Shown here in pieces: positions 1-8,973 of a DNA stretch of 64,000 nucleotides. The first letter of the stretch is position 1. Each line of letters opens with the position of its first letter. The position numbers were made by a program, and so were the translations under genes. Origin of the DNA: Leptospira bourretii (GTDB lineage: Bacteria; Spirochaetota; Leptospiria; Leptospirales; Leptospiraceae). The notes under the pieces are model-generated. The model did not search any database. It saw only the letters and a program-made list of their open reading frames with translations, and was not told where the DNA came from. The stretch lies in assembly GCF_004770145.1 (NCBI RefSeq), contig NZ_RQFW01000018.1, positions 404,501 to 468,500 on the forward strand, written 5' to 3'.

Positions 1-27
1 AACGTTAGTTGGAAATTAGCAGATACT

Positions 28-975
28 CTAAAGGATAAACTTCTGTCCTTCATGGGCAATATGAACCTGCATTCCACCGGGTTTGACCAATCTTGCTTCA
101 TCTAAAATAATCCTCGCCACTTCATGGTCCGTATGATCCGGTTCATGGTGAGTGAGAACAACGGAACGAATTTCCATCATTTCTGCAAACTCAACAGCTT
201 TGCTGACAGCAGTGTGACCCCAACCTAATTTTTTTTCCGCCTCAGCTGTACTATACTGAGCATCGATGATGATAAGATCTGCACCAGCAATCTGCGGTTT
301 CATTTTGAGTAAATGTTCGCGATCTTCTTCCCGATATTCCACATCAGTACAAAATAAGAAAATTTTATTTCCTTCACGGATTCTATAACCAGTACAAGAC
401 CCAGGATGGCGAAGTCCAAAAGGAATAATTTTTAGACCACCTAACATATACGACTCAAACTCTTTCCAAAGATGGAAATGTTTTTTGGATGCCATTTGTT
501 GTAAGGTCACTGGAAAATTTTCAGGATGTTGTTGTCGGATTAGTCTCTCTTCTAAGTTTTCAATACATGAGTAAAAGTGAATATTACAAGAAGGTGAATA
601 ACCAGGTTTAAAAAAAGGCCACCCTTGGATATGGTCCCAATGTGTATGAGAAACCAAGATATGAATGTCCATATCTTCCCCACTAAAAGCCTGCGGTGCC
701 AATTGGTTGCCGAGAACCCGAAGACCCGTCCCCATATCTAAAATGACTTTTTCGCCGCCATCCCCTTCAATGAATACACAAGTTGTGTTCCCACCCAAAT
801 CTTGGGAAAGTGGAATCGGTAAATGATTCAAAAACTCCTCTTCCGAAAAAGAAGCGGGATCCTTTTTCCACTCTTCTTTGGCCATCTGAAGAATCTTTAG
901 AGTTTTCTCCCGTTGTTCCGGTTTAGAGATCGGTGTGGGGAGTGATCCGCGAACACCAAAAAGAGTTATTTTCAT
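28..975 (-). CDS. MBL-fold metallo-hydrolase
   Basis: A 315-residue metallo-beta-lactamase-fold hydrolase, probably a cytoplasmic phosphodiesterase or nuclease-type enzyme. The metal-binding signature SHTHWDH lies near residue 110, preceded by ILDMGTG. Further ligand candidates are the His in GLRHPGS, the Asp in FCTDVEY and the His pair in LTHHEPDH near residue 275. The N-terminus GVRGSLPTP is typical of the PhnP/cyclic-phosphodiesterase-like branch that lacks a signal peptide. The ATG at 975 is preceded by AAGGAACTAG, a plausible ribosome site. It diverges from trmB across a 42-bp gap. The substrate cannot be told from the sequence. Confidence 0.85.
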   Translation of the reverse strand: MKITLFGVRGSLPTPISKPEQREKTLKILQMAKEEWKKDPASFSEEEFLNHLPIPLSQDLGGNTTCVFIEGDGGEKVILDMGTGLRVLGNQLAPQAFSGEDMDIHILVSHTHWDHIQGWPFFKPGYSPSCNIHFYSCIENLEERLIRQQHPENFPVTLQQMASKKHFHLWKEFESYMLGGLKIIPFGLRHPGSCTGYRIREGNKIFLFCTDVEYREEDREHLLKMKPQIAGADLIIIDAQYSTAEAEKKLGWGHTAVSKAVEFAEMMEIRSVVLTHHEPDHTDHEVARIILDEARLVKPGGMQVHIAHEGQKFIL

Positions 976-1017
976 CTAGTTCCTTTTAAAAATCCTGACA
1001 ATACATCATCGGAAGGA

Positions 1018-1683
1018 ATGCATTTGTTAGTTAGCCCAGAAATCCAAGAAAAACTTTGGAAGTTTACTACCAAAACTTCCTATCAATCAGACTACCTCCT
1101 GCAACCTAAAGAGCGGGGAAAAAAAATCGACCTAAAAAAATCTTTCCCGGGCCAGATCCAAAACTTTGTTTTGGAACTTGGATCGGGTTGGGGTGAAGTT
1201 GCCATCGAATTGGCAAAGAATGACCACCAAACAGGCTATTTGTTGATGGAAAAGAAGGTAAACCGAATCATCCACACCGAAAAACAACGACAAACGTTTG
1301 GTTTGGAGAATATCCGCTATATGACCGTTAACTTCCAGTGGTTTTTCGATGAACTGCTTGAGAAAGAAATTTTTGACAAAATCATCATCAACTTCCCAGA
1401 TCCTTGGCCAAAGAAAAAACACCGCAAAAACAGACTTATGCAAGGCCACATGCTCGAACAAATTTACGATCTGTTGAAACCAGGTGGTCAGTTATTGTTT
1501 GCAACCGATTACGGCCCATATGCAAGACGAACGATTTCTTTATTTAGAAAATTTCCTAAATTTGTATGGGACAAAAAAGAATACGAATTCGAAAGACCCG
1601 GATTCCCGGTTTCCTTTTTCGAAGCAGAAAAAAGAAACGAAGGGAAACGAATCTATTATATAAATCGAACTAAAGTGAATTAG
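1018..1683 (+). CDS. trmB: tRNA (guanine-N7-)-methyltransferase TrmB
   Basis: A 221-residue class I SAM-dependent methyltransferase that forms m7G46 in the variable loop of tRNA. The SAM-binding motif LELGSGWGE sits near residue 52, and the family-diagnostic INFPDPWPKKKHRKNR follows near residue 125. The C-terminal KPGGQLLFATD strand completes the fold. Length matches the family. The start at 1018 directly follows GGAAGGA, which is close for a ribosome site; a TTG at 1024 would give better spacing, so the first two residues are uncertain. The stop codon lies inside a hairpin shared with the convergent TPR gene. Confidence 0.93.
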   Translation: MHLLVSPEIQEKLWKFTTKTSYQSDYLLQPKERGKKIDLKKSFPGQIQNFVLELGSGWGEVAIELAKNDHQTGYLLMEKKVNRIIHTEKQRQTFGLENIRYMTVNFQWFFDELLEKEIFDKIIINFPDPWPKKKHRKNRLMQGHMLEQIYDLLKPGGQLLFATDYGPYARRTISLFRKFPKFVWDKKEYEFERPGFPVSFFEAEKRNEGKRIYYINRTKVN

Positions 1684-1702
1684 ATATTCCAATTCACTTT
1701 AG
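1670..1702. terminator. Bidirectional hairpin between trmB and the TPR gene
   Basis: A perfect 12-bp inverted repeat, CTAAAGTGAATT (1670-1681) and AATTCACTTTAG (1691-1702), is separated by a 9-nt loop. It overlaps the trmB stop codon and sits between two convergent genes, the usual place for a shared terminator. The stem is A+T-rich and the T-tract after it is weak, so efficiency is unclear. Confidence 0.6.
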
Positions 1703-1733
1703 ATGCATTTGTTTTATATCGATTGGATTATTG

Positions 1734-4700
1734 TTAGTCGACAGTTACCGTACTGATACGAAGTCCATCCCTGTCTCCCTTCCAAGGAACAGGAGTTTTT
1801 TCTCTTCCTTTGATGAGAAGTAGTTCTTTCGACCTACCTTCAACCACAAGTCCATCTAATGGGTAATAAAAGTCCCCTTGAATGTCATAGGAATCTTTCC
1901 ACTTAGATCCACCTTTCCAAAGATAGGCGGTATTCTCTGTATTGACCAGTAATGACTCCGGGTTTTTCACAACTGAACGAATGGATTCTGTGCTACCAAG
2001 GGAATAAAGTTTTGCTTTTTCCGTTCCCTGATACATTTGATTTCCTAATTGGATCAAACAAGCATCTTCGACACAACCAAGGATCTGCGCCGATTCTTTC
2101 GCATCTTTTTTAAGAATAGGATTTGATACTTTCTTTTCCTTCTCTGCTGGCGAGCCGATGGTAAATACTTGAATTTGGAATTCCTTTTTCAAATCACGAA
2201 GGACTAAAAGTTTTCCTTCTTCCGTGTAAGAGAAACTCAAAAAATCATTCCCGTTCCACTCTTCTAATATTTCCAAATTTGGATTTGTTTTAACAATCTT
2301 TCGGTCCGCACCCTTTTCTTTTTCCAAAAGAAGGAAAAAACCATTTGCATCAGCAGTTCCTTGTTTGACCTTCCATCCGACTAACACCTGTTTTTTAAAA
2401 GTCATCTTTCCTGACTCAGGATAAATTTTGGTGGCTGTATCGTTGGAAATTCCAACAAGTTCCTTACCTGCAACTAACAATTGAAATGGAGTGGATGTAT
2501 ATTGTTTCCAAACCAGTTCTTTTGTGATTCTGTCATAACCAACAAGTGCTGTTCCATAGTTTACGATGATTCGGTTTGGATAGACAATTGGAGTGGAAAC
2601 AGGAGTTCCTGAAAGGTTCAGATCTGTTACGTGTAATGGTTCGTCATCCAAAGCATCAGAAGGAAGTAATCTTGCGTATTTGGTTTCTCCGTATTCACGT
2701 AAGATTTTTTCTTTTACTTGGTTTCGTTTGGCTTTGACCTTATCAGATGGAGATTGTTTTTGTTTAGCGTCCAAAATTCTAAATTGGGCAAATAAAGCTT
2801 CTGCAGAAGGTTCTTCTTTGAGAACATGTTCAATGATTTTTTCTGCTTCTTCTAATTTGTTTTCTTTGTAATAGATATAGGCTAATTGGATCTCACCATC
2901 CATAAAATCTGGATCGGATTTGCGAATTGATTCTAAAATGGACTTTGCTTCTTTGGTTAAGTCTTCATTGAAATAAGCAATTGCCAAATTGTAAGAGGAA
3001 AGTCCAAACTCAGAGTCCTTCTCTCTTGCTTTTTCAAATTCTCTTTTTGCGTTTTCCAGTTGGTTTAATTTATAAAATGCCAAACCTTTAGCGACATTAC
3101 TCGGTGCAAAACTAGGGTTTACCAAAATAGAACGATCAAAATCACCAATGGCCGCCTCGTAGTTTTTGCGTTTCATGGTGACTAGACCCAACATATAATA
3201 GGCGTAATACGAATCAGGTTTTTCTTTTAGGATATCATAAAAACCGTCTTCTGCTCTTTTTAGTTCCCCTTTTTTATAATAAAAAGAGTATATTCCTTCT
3301 TTAAAGGAAATTGCATTTTCTTTGTTCGTTCGAACTGCATTCTCCAAAATGGCAAGACCTTTTTCTTCTTCACCTTTTTCGATGTAACATTCTGCAATTT
3401 TTACAAGAAGAGAAGCTTTCGGAACTTTGTCATAAGCCTTTTGATAAGGAGTGACTGCTTCCAAATATTTTTTACGGTTGAAGAAGGAATTTCCTTCTTT
3501 TACGTAAGGCAAAATCTCCGCAAAACGAGAGTTCTCTGCCACTGTTTTTTCAGTTTCTAACAACTCAGGAATGTCTTTTGTAAATTTTTTTGATTTTTGA
3601 ATGAAGTCATTCGCACGGGAGTAGTTTTCTTTTGCGTTTTCTTCCACTGCACGTTTGTAATACAAACTTCCCAATCGGTAATCGACAGCATCATTGTTTG
3701 GGAATTTTTTCTTTAGCCCCATATAGATGGACTCAGCTTCATCCCACTTACTTGCGTCTTCTGCGATCCGACCTAAAGTGATCGCACTAAACGGATCTGT
3801 TGCCGAGAGGATTTCGAGTTTTTTGATGTATTCTTTTTCTTTTTTGGATTCCCCAGTTTTTGCATACACACGAGCAAGTCCCTGTAAGGCACCTGGGTTT
3901 GTAGAATCCATTCGGTAAGCTTCTAAATAGGAGCTTTCCGATTTTTTATATTCTCCAAACGCAAAATAAGCCCGACCAAATGCATTTTGTGCAGCAGGAT
4001 TTTCTGGATTCACACCCATTGCTTTTCCATACTCATCAAAGGCTTGTTTTCTTTTTCCTTGGCGTAAGAAGGCATCACCACTAGCAATGTACTTTTGTGA
4101 TTCGGCTAAGACTTTTGCTTTGCGAATCTCTTCCTTCTTTGCTTTGGGATGAGACTCTGCTTTTTTTAATACATCCAGAGCTTCATCAAAACGTCCAGAA
4201 TCAATCAGCACATACGCCAAATTGAGTTTAGGTTCAAAAAAATTAGGATCCCAAGACGCAGCATCTTGAAAACTAAGAGTGGCTTTTTTGGTTTCACCCC
4301 ATTTCCACTCACATATCCCTTGTTTGTTGCGAATCTCAGCATTTTTAGGAATTTTTGCACCAGCTTGTTTGGATGTTTTCAAACAATCAGAATAGTTATG
4401 TGTTTGGATGTAAACATTACATAAACCTACATATCCACTGGGATTTGTATCAGACAATGAAATGGATTTTTTAAAACTATCTTCGCTTTCTTTGAGTTTT
4501 CCATTTAATAACTGCGCATTCCCTAAAAAAGACCATAAAGATCCATTTTGAGGTTGTAAATCCGTAGCTTTTTTAAATTCGGAAGTGGCCTCAGCATAAT
4601 TCTTTTTGGCTAAAAAATCATTACCACGTTGGATGAGAGAGGCAATCTTTGTAGAAAGTTTCGCATCTTTGGCAGTTTTTAGTTCGGGATTGAGTTTTTC

Positions 4701-5327
4701 CGCCTTAGCAAAGTAAGCTTCTGCTTCCTCATATCTTTTTAGTTCTAAACAAACATCACCCAATTGGTTGAGAAGTTCAATAGGATACGGAAATTCTGGT
4801 TTTGTTTCCAAGGATTTGAGAACCACAAGGCTCTCTTGGTATCGACCTAAGTTTTTTAGAAGGATACCTGTTTTGTATGTATAAATGGTTTCTTCAGGTT
4901 TGAGTTGGCTTAGGGTTTGGTAGGTAGAAAGGGCTTCTTCATTTTCTCCCAAAGTGGATTGCACTGTTCCAAGACCAATGAGTAGTTTTTCATTTTTAGG
5001 ATCTATGTTTTTGCCTTTTTCAAAAGCAAGTTTTGCATTCTCATAATCACCTAACTGATAGTAGGAGGAACCAAGCAGAGAATAACCATCAATGAGTTCG
5101 AATGTTTGGATGGAGGCCTTTGCCTTTTCTAAAGCAGAGTCCATATTTCCTTTTTGAAATTCATTACTTCCATCTGCCACAAGAGCTCTTGCTTCTTCAA
5201 TTTTTTGGCGATCCGAAACATCGGATTTTTCCACCACGGGATCTTTGACAGTGACTGGTTTAAAATCTCGAGACTGACAACCAACAAACAAAACACAGGT
5301 GAAGATTAAAAAACTAAGTTGTCTCAT
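1734..5327 (-). CDS. Large TPR lipoprotein with C-terminal beta-propeller-like domain
   Basis: A 1197-residue predicted lipoprotein. The signal peptide MRQLSFLIFTCVLFVGC ends in a lipobox with the acylated Cys at residue 17. Residues of about 45-880 are an almost continuous solenoid of tetratricopeptide repeats, with patterns such as LGSSYYQLGDYENAKLAFEKG recurring every 34 residues. The last 280 residues are beta-rich and resemble PQQ-type propeller blades (GTALVGYDRITKELVWKQ). TPR arrays of this kind scaffold protein complexes; here it would sit at the periplasmic face or the cell surface. It overlaps the upstream PEGA gene by 4 bp, so the FecR-PEGA-TPR trio is very likely one transcript. 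Confidence 0.85.
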   Translation of the reverse strand: MRQLSFLIFTCVLFVGCQSRDFKPVTVKDPVVEKSDVSDRQKIEEARALVADGSNEFQKGNMDSALEKAKASIQTFELIDGYSLLGSSYYQLGDYENAKLAFEKGKNIDPKNEKLLIGLGTVQSTLGENEEALSTYQTLSQLKPEETIYTYKTGILLKNLGRYQESLVVLKSLETKPEFPYPIELLNQLGDVCLELKRYEEAEAYFAKAEKLNPELKTAKDAKLSTKIASLIQRGNDFLAKKNYAEATSEFKKATDLQPQNGSLWSFLGNAQLLNGKLKESEDSFKKSISLSDTNPSGYVGLCNVYIQTHNYSDCLKTSKQAGAKIPKNAEIRNKQGICEWKWGETKKATLSFQDAASWDPNFFEPKLNLAYVLIDSGRFDEALDVLKKAESHPKAKKEEIRKAKVLAESQKYIASGDAFLRQGKRKQAFDEYGKAMGVNPENPAAQNAFGRAYFAFGEYKKSESSYLEAYRMDSTNPGALQGLARVYAKTGESKKEKEYIKKLEILSATDPFSAITLGRIAEDASKWDEAESIYMGLKKKFPNNDAVDYRLGSLYYKRAVEENAKENYSRANDFIQKSKKFTKDIPELLETEKTVAENSRFAEILPYVKEGNSFFNRKKYLEAVTPYQKAYDKVPKASLLVKIAECYIEKGEEEKGLAILENAVRTNKENAISFKEGIYSFYYKKGELKRAEDGFYDILKEKPDSYYAYYMLGLVTMKRKNYEAAIGDFDRSILVNPSFAPSNVAKGLAFYKLNQLENAKREFEKAREKDSEFGLSSYNLAIAYFNEDLTKEAKSILESIRKSDPDFMDGEIQLAYIYYKENKLEEAEKIIEHVLKEEPSAEALFAQFRILDAKQKQSPSDKVKAKRNQVKEKILREYGETKYARLLPSDALDDEPLHVTDLNLSGTPVSTPIVYPNRIIVNYGTALVGYDRITKELVWKQYTSTPFQLLVAGKELVGISNDTATKIYPESGKMTFKKQVLVGWKVKQGTADANGFFLLLEKEKGADRKIVKTNPNLEILEEWNGNDFLSFSYTEEGKLLVLRDLKKEFQIQVFTIGSPAEKEKKVSNPILKKDAKESAQILGCVEDACLIQLGNQMYQGTEKAKLYSLGSTESIRSVVKNPESLLVNTENTAYLWKGGSKWKDSYDIQGDFYYPLDGLVVEGRSKELLLIKGREKTPVPWKGDRDGLRISTVTVD

Positions 5328-6937
5328 TTTTGGAGCCTTTCCTCAAACTTAACCATATCAGGATATCGTATTTTTACACCGCGAAGGGGTGTGCCCGTAA
5401 TAGGAGCGTTATGTGGGGTTAATACGCCTATATTCCAAAACGTTTCAAAATTCCAAGGAAGTTCTTCTACCATTTTATTCCCTAAGGACAACCGAATCAG
5501 TTTCTTTTCGATATCAGTGGATAGTTTTACAGATCTTCCTTTGAGTTCATCTTCTTTGTCCCAACGATACGAAGAACGAACAGGAGCATCTTTTTCTTCC
5601 GAAGAAAATTTGATAATATGAAAATCTGTTTTATCCACGTAAACTAAAATGGCATTTTGATTGTGGTCAGTAAAAGAAAGACCAACAGCACCGTTCAAAT
5701 CTTTCACAAGATCTAACACAAGTTCGGCTTCTAAATAATCAGGAATAAGGTCTTCAGAATACACTCCATACCAACCGGCAGGGAGGTCTTTGTTTTTTGC
5801 AAAGGTAAGTTTGCCCGGAAAAGTTGCAGAAAAGTTCGGAGATGCCGAAGTGAGGTTCCAAAACTCTTCTGATTCCCAACCCACACCGTCCTCTAGGGAA
5901 ATGGGTAACGCAATGGAAGTAATTTGTTTGGGTCTTATTTTAATTCCAGCTTTTGCATATTCAAAATGAGAGTCATTTTTTGTTCGGATGAATTGGATCG
6001 GATAACTGCCGTAAGGTACACCTGATTCAGCATATTGTGTTTTACCTTTTTTCTGACCATCGACTACAATATCTAGCCCTGGAGGAAAACTGGAGATCAC
6101 AATGGTTCCTTGGGAAATATCATCACTCCACTCTTGGAACACACGAGTTGTTTTGCCTGCCCGAATTAAGATATTTCGTTTTACTGGATCTTTGCCAGGT
6201 TTTGCAAAGGAAAGAGAATGTTTTCCATTGATGAGTTGGTAAGAAAGTAAGGGAGCCTTACCCACTTCGACTCCATCCAAATAAATGGTGGTTCCCGGAG
6301 AAGTGGAGAATACAGAAACATTTCCTCGTAAGGAAGAAGTAAAATAAGAACGAAGGTCATCATCGGAAGGAGAGGAAACTTCAGCAAAGTAGGAAGGTAC
6401 ACTTCCTGTTAGAGGTTGGAGTTGTCTTTTGCCATGGAATACATCAAATGTTTTTAAGGACTTAACAACCGGTTCTTTTTCTTCTTGGTACACAAAAATC
6501 GCCTTTCCATAGTTTTGTGAAAGAACTGGATCTTTATATTGAACCTCAACGGAAAGTCTTTCCGCATTTTTTGTAAGAGTTAACTCTAATAACAAATCCA
6601 AATCAGAGGATTCGGAAAATTTAAGATCGGGATCTTTGGGAGCTTTTTTATATAACCCCAGTTTGTTGTGAGGGAAAAGAACTTTCTCTTCTAATAACAA
6701 TAAATCGGATTTAGAAAACCCCTCTGGAACTTGTTTCCAGAGGAGTGAAAAATGTGGAGTGGATTTATTTACCAGTCGTTCTTTGTAATCTCTACCCGAA
6801 GGAAGGGGTTCCGATTCACCCGGAAGAGGTGTGACGAACTTAGGTTTTGTAAAACTTCGATTCAGTGTTTCGATCTTTGTGACCGAAGAACAATAACCGA
6901 CTAAAAAACAAAGGACCGGTAAATAAACATATCTCAT
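5324..6937 (-). CDS. PEGA-domain lipoprotein with laminin-G/ConA-like C-terminus
   Basis: A 537-residue predicted lipoprotein; the signal peptide ends in FLVGYC with the Cys near residue 16. Two PEGA-type beta domains are visible: VFSTSPGTTIYLDGVEVGK near residue 207 and VISSFPPGLDIVVDGQKKGK near residue 277. PEGA domains are small surface-exposed beta modules in envelope proteins. The final 170 residues (WYGVYSEDL, GAVGLSFTDHNQNAILVY) look like a jelly-roll lectin or laminin-G-like fold. The start overlaps the FecR gene stop by 4 bp and the stop overlaps the TPR gene start by 4 bp, which indicates translational coupling. No enzymatic motif is seen. Confidence 0.8.
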   Translation of the reverse strand: MRYVYLPVLCFLVGYCSSVTKIETLNRSFTKPKFVTPLPGESEPLPSGRDYKERLVNKSTPHFSLLWKQVPEGFSKSDLLLLEEKVLFPHNKLGLYKKAPKDPDLKFSESSDLDLLLELTLTKNAERLSVEVQYKDPVLSQNYGKAIFVYQEEKEPVVKSLKTFDVFHGKRQLQPLTGSVPSYFAEVSSPSDDDLRSYFTSSLRGNVSVFSTSPGTTIYLDGVEVGKAPLLSYQLINGKHSLSFAKPGKDPVKRNILIRAGKTTRVFQEWSDDISQGTIVISSFPPGLDIVVDGQKKGKTQYAESGVPYGSYPIQFIRTKNDSHFEYAKAGIKIRPKQITSIALPISLEDGVGWESEEFWNLTSASPNFSATFPGKLTFAKNKDLPAGWYGVYSEDLIPDYLEAELVLDLVKDLNGAVGLSFTDHNQNAILVYVDKTDFHIIKFSSEEKDAPVRSSYRWDKEDELKGRSVKLSTDIEKKLIRLSLGNKMVEELPWNFETFWNIGVLTPHNAPITGTPLRGVKIRYPDMVKFEERLQK

Positions 6938-7905
6938 TTCGTCTTATCAAAACTCTCTTTGGGAGCTAATTTTAGGGAATCTTTTTGAACATCTTTTTTG
7001 ATGTATTTTGAATCTTCGATGGACTTAGCCGTTTTGATTACTTCATCAGATTTTGATTTTGTAATTTCACGAGTTCTAGCTGCTTTTTCCAACTCTTCTG
7101 CAGAAGATCCAATGTTTAATTTTTGAAGTTCTTCGTTGTTAGTTCGGAGTTCGTTTGCAAGAGACTCAAACTGTAACATCTTAGTGTTTTCAAAAGCCAA
7201 CATTTCTTTCATCTCAGATAAAGATTGTTTGTCCATTGGTTTGATCATTTTATCAGAAAGTTTAGTTTCATTTCCGACTTCAGCTACTTTCTGTTTGTCG
7301 ACTACGATTTCATTTTCTGAATTGGATTTGCGAATGGCAACTGCTCCATCAAGAACCGTATATTTAACAACACAGTTTCCAGATCCACAAGCTACGTTCC
7401 CACCTTTGGCAGATGGATTTTCAACATTGGTAAGAAAGATGGTTCCACGAACACCCGCAATCGAAGTAGGAGTTACGATGCTGAAAGATTCTGTTTTTCT
7501 TTCTTTGCGTAAAACTGTTACAAGTTTTCCGTATTGCATATTCACTTCTGTTTCACGAGATCCGTCGTTTGCTGCAAACGCTTGGCTTACGCTAAGAGAT
7601 GTGTTTTTGTTTAACTTAAGTACTCCGTCTTCGCCCACAAGAATTTCCACAGAACCGTTTTGACCAGTGACTATGGTATCTTTGGAAGTTAAAACGTCAC
7701 CTAAGTTTGGTTTTACTTGCCCACTCTCGCGGATCACAACCACGTCACCTTTCACAAAGGCAACAACAACATTACTTTCTTGTTTTGTGTTCTCTGTAAC
7801 ATTTGTTACAGATTCCTTAGAATCTTTTTGGCAAGCAGTAAAAACTATGGCAAAAACCGCCACAAATCCTAATGCCGACAACCGATTGATCATTGCACGT
7901 TTCAT
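6934..7905 (-). CDS. FecR-domain lipoprotein
   Basis: A 323-residue predicted lipoprotein with lipobox FTAC (Cys near residue 25). Residues of about 45-190 form a FecR domain: VVAFVKGDVVVIRESGQ, the LGDVLTSKDTIVTG turn, and the IVTPTSIAGVRGT signature shared by periplasmic FecR-like proteins. The remaining part is a Lys/Glu-rich helical stretch, probably a coiled coil. Unlike classical FecR it has no neighbouring TonB receptor or FecI sigma factor, so iron signalling is not supported. A strong ribosome site (GGAGGAAGGA) precedes the ATG. It is the first lipoprotein of the FecR-PEGA-TPR trio, 65 bp downstream of rsgA. Confidence 0.85.
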   Translation of the reverse strand: MKRAMINRLSALGFVAVFAIVFTACQKDSKESVTNVTENTKQESNVVVAFVKGDVVVIRESGQVKPNLGDVLTSKDTIVTGQNGSVEILVGEDGVLKLNKNTSLSVSQAFAANDGSRETEVNMQYGKLVTVLRKERKTESFSIVTPTSIAGVRGTIFLTNVENPSAKGGNVACGSGNCVVKYTVLDGAVAIRKSNSENEIVVDKQKVAEVGNETKLSDKMIKPMDKQSLSEMKEMLAFENTKMLQFESLANELRTNNEELQKLNIGSSAEELEKAARTREITKSKSDEVIKTAKSIEDSKYIKKDVQKDSLKLAPKESFDKTK

Positions 7906-7970
7906 ATTCCTTCCTCCGGAAATCTTCTTCTAAGAATAGATAACAACTGAGTGCTTGGCAACTCTTTTCC

Positions 7971-8924
7971 CTAATACCTTTTTGTGACAGCTTTTGTCCA
8001 ATGGTCCCGCCTTGTCACGCGATGCGGGTTTTCTAGGCTCTCGATCATGGATTCTAAGCTTTTTTTTCTCGTTTCATCCATGGCTTCATTTACGTGTTTT
8101 CGCATTGGACACTCAGAACCCAGTTCACAGCAATAAATTTCCTGACAAGTTTCTTTAATCTTTCGTAATTCGGGAAAACTTTCCCAAAGCTCAACAGGTG
8201 TCAGGTGTAAAATCCCCCATTCTTTGACCCCAGGGGAGTCGATGAGAACCGTCTTTTCCTCCAAAAATAGAGCGAAAGAATTGGTAGTGGTATGTTTTCC
8301 TTTTTTGGTAGAACCACTGACGAGGTTGGTTCTTTGCACTGTCTTTTTATGTAGGTGGTTCATAAGAGTCGATTTGCCCACTCCAGAATTTCCACAAAGG
8401 AAGGTGCGTTTTCCACGGATCCGTTCCCACAAAGGTTGGATGGATTCCTCCGAAAGAAGAGAGACACTGATTACTTCATAACCTAACTCTTTATAGTAAA
8501 CTTCCCTCTCTTCAATTTCTTCGTCCGAAATTAAATCTTTTTTTGTAAAAATGATCAGTGGGGGAATTTCTGTTTGGTAAGAAGCAGCAAGCAATCGGTC
8601 AATGAACCCCGGTTTGGTTTCTGGGTCTTTACAAGAAGCAAGGATCGCCACTTGGTCCAAGTTGGCACATAACACATGACTGTCGCCACGGTCACTTTTT
8701 CTAGAAAGGTAGTTCTTTCGTTCCATTCGTTCCGAAATGACCCACTCTTCCCCAGAAGATTTTTCTGCCAAAACCAAGTCCCCCACAACAAAAGGATGCC
8801 TTTCGTTTGAGTTCTTTAATCGCAACTTACCCTTGAGAACGGCGAGGGCGTAGCTTGTTTCTTCTGAATAAATTTCATAATAAGCTCCGAAGATACGAGC
8901 GATTGTAAATTGTTCTTTACCCAA
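7971..8924 (-). CDS. rsgA: Ribosome small-subunit-dependent GTPase RsgA
   Basis: A 317-residue circularly permuted GTPase that acts in late 30S maturation. Motifs come in permuted order: G4 (FTKKDL) near residue 127, then the P-loop GNSGVGKST near residue 180, then G3 (DSPGVKEWG) near residue 230. An N-terminal OB-fold (residues 1-70) precedes them. The C-terminal zinc knuckle is unusual: the family pattern Cys-x4-Cys-x-His-x5-Cys reads CQEIYCCELGSEC here, with Glu in the His position and an extra Cys. The start appears to be TTG; no ATG is available in frame nearby. It diverges from the histidine kinase. Confidence 0.93.
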   Translation of the reverse strand: MGKEQFTIARIFGAYYEIYSEETSYALAVLKGKLRLKNSNERHPFVVGDLVLAEKSSGEEWVISERMERKNYLSRKSDRGDSHVLCANLDQVAILASCKDPETKPGFIDRLLAASYQTEIPPLIIFTKKDLISDEEIEEREVYYKELGYEVISVSLLSEESIQPLWERIRGKRTFLCGNSGVGKSTLMNHLHKKTVQRTNLVSGSTKKGKHTTTNSFALFLEEKTVLIDSPGVKEWGILHLTPVELWESFPELRKIKETCQEIYCCELGSECPMRKHVNEAMDETRKKSLESMIESLENPHRVTRRDHWTKAVTKRY

Positions 8925-8973
8925 GTGGAATCTGCACCAAAATAATCTAGTTCTTACATTCTATACAGATGAC

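Noticed and set aside
7136..7663. 175-residue open frame opposite the FecR gene
   Set aside because: It lies entirely inside a gene with clear domain structure and has Ser/Thr-rich, low-complexity composition typical of an antisense frame.
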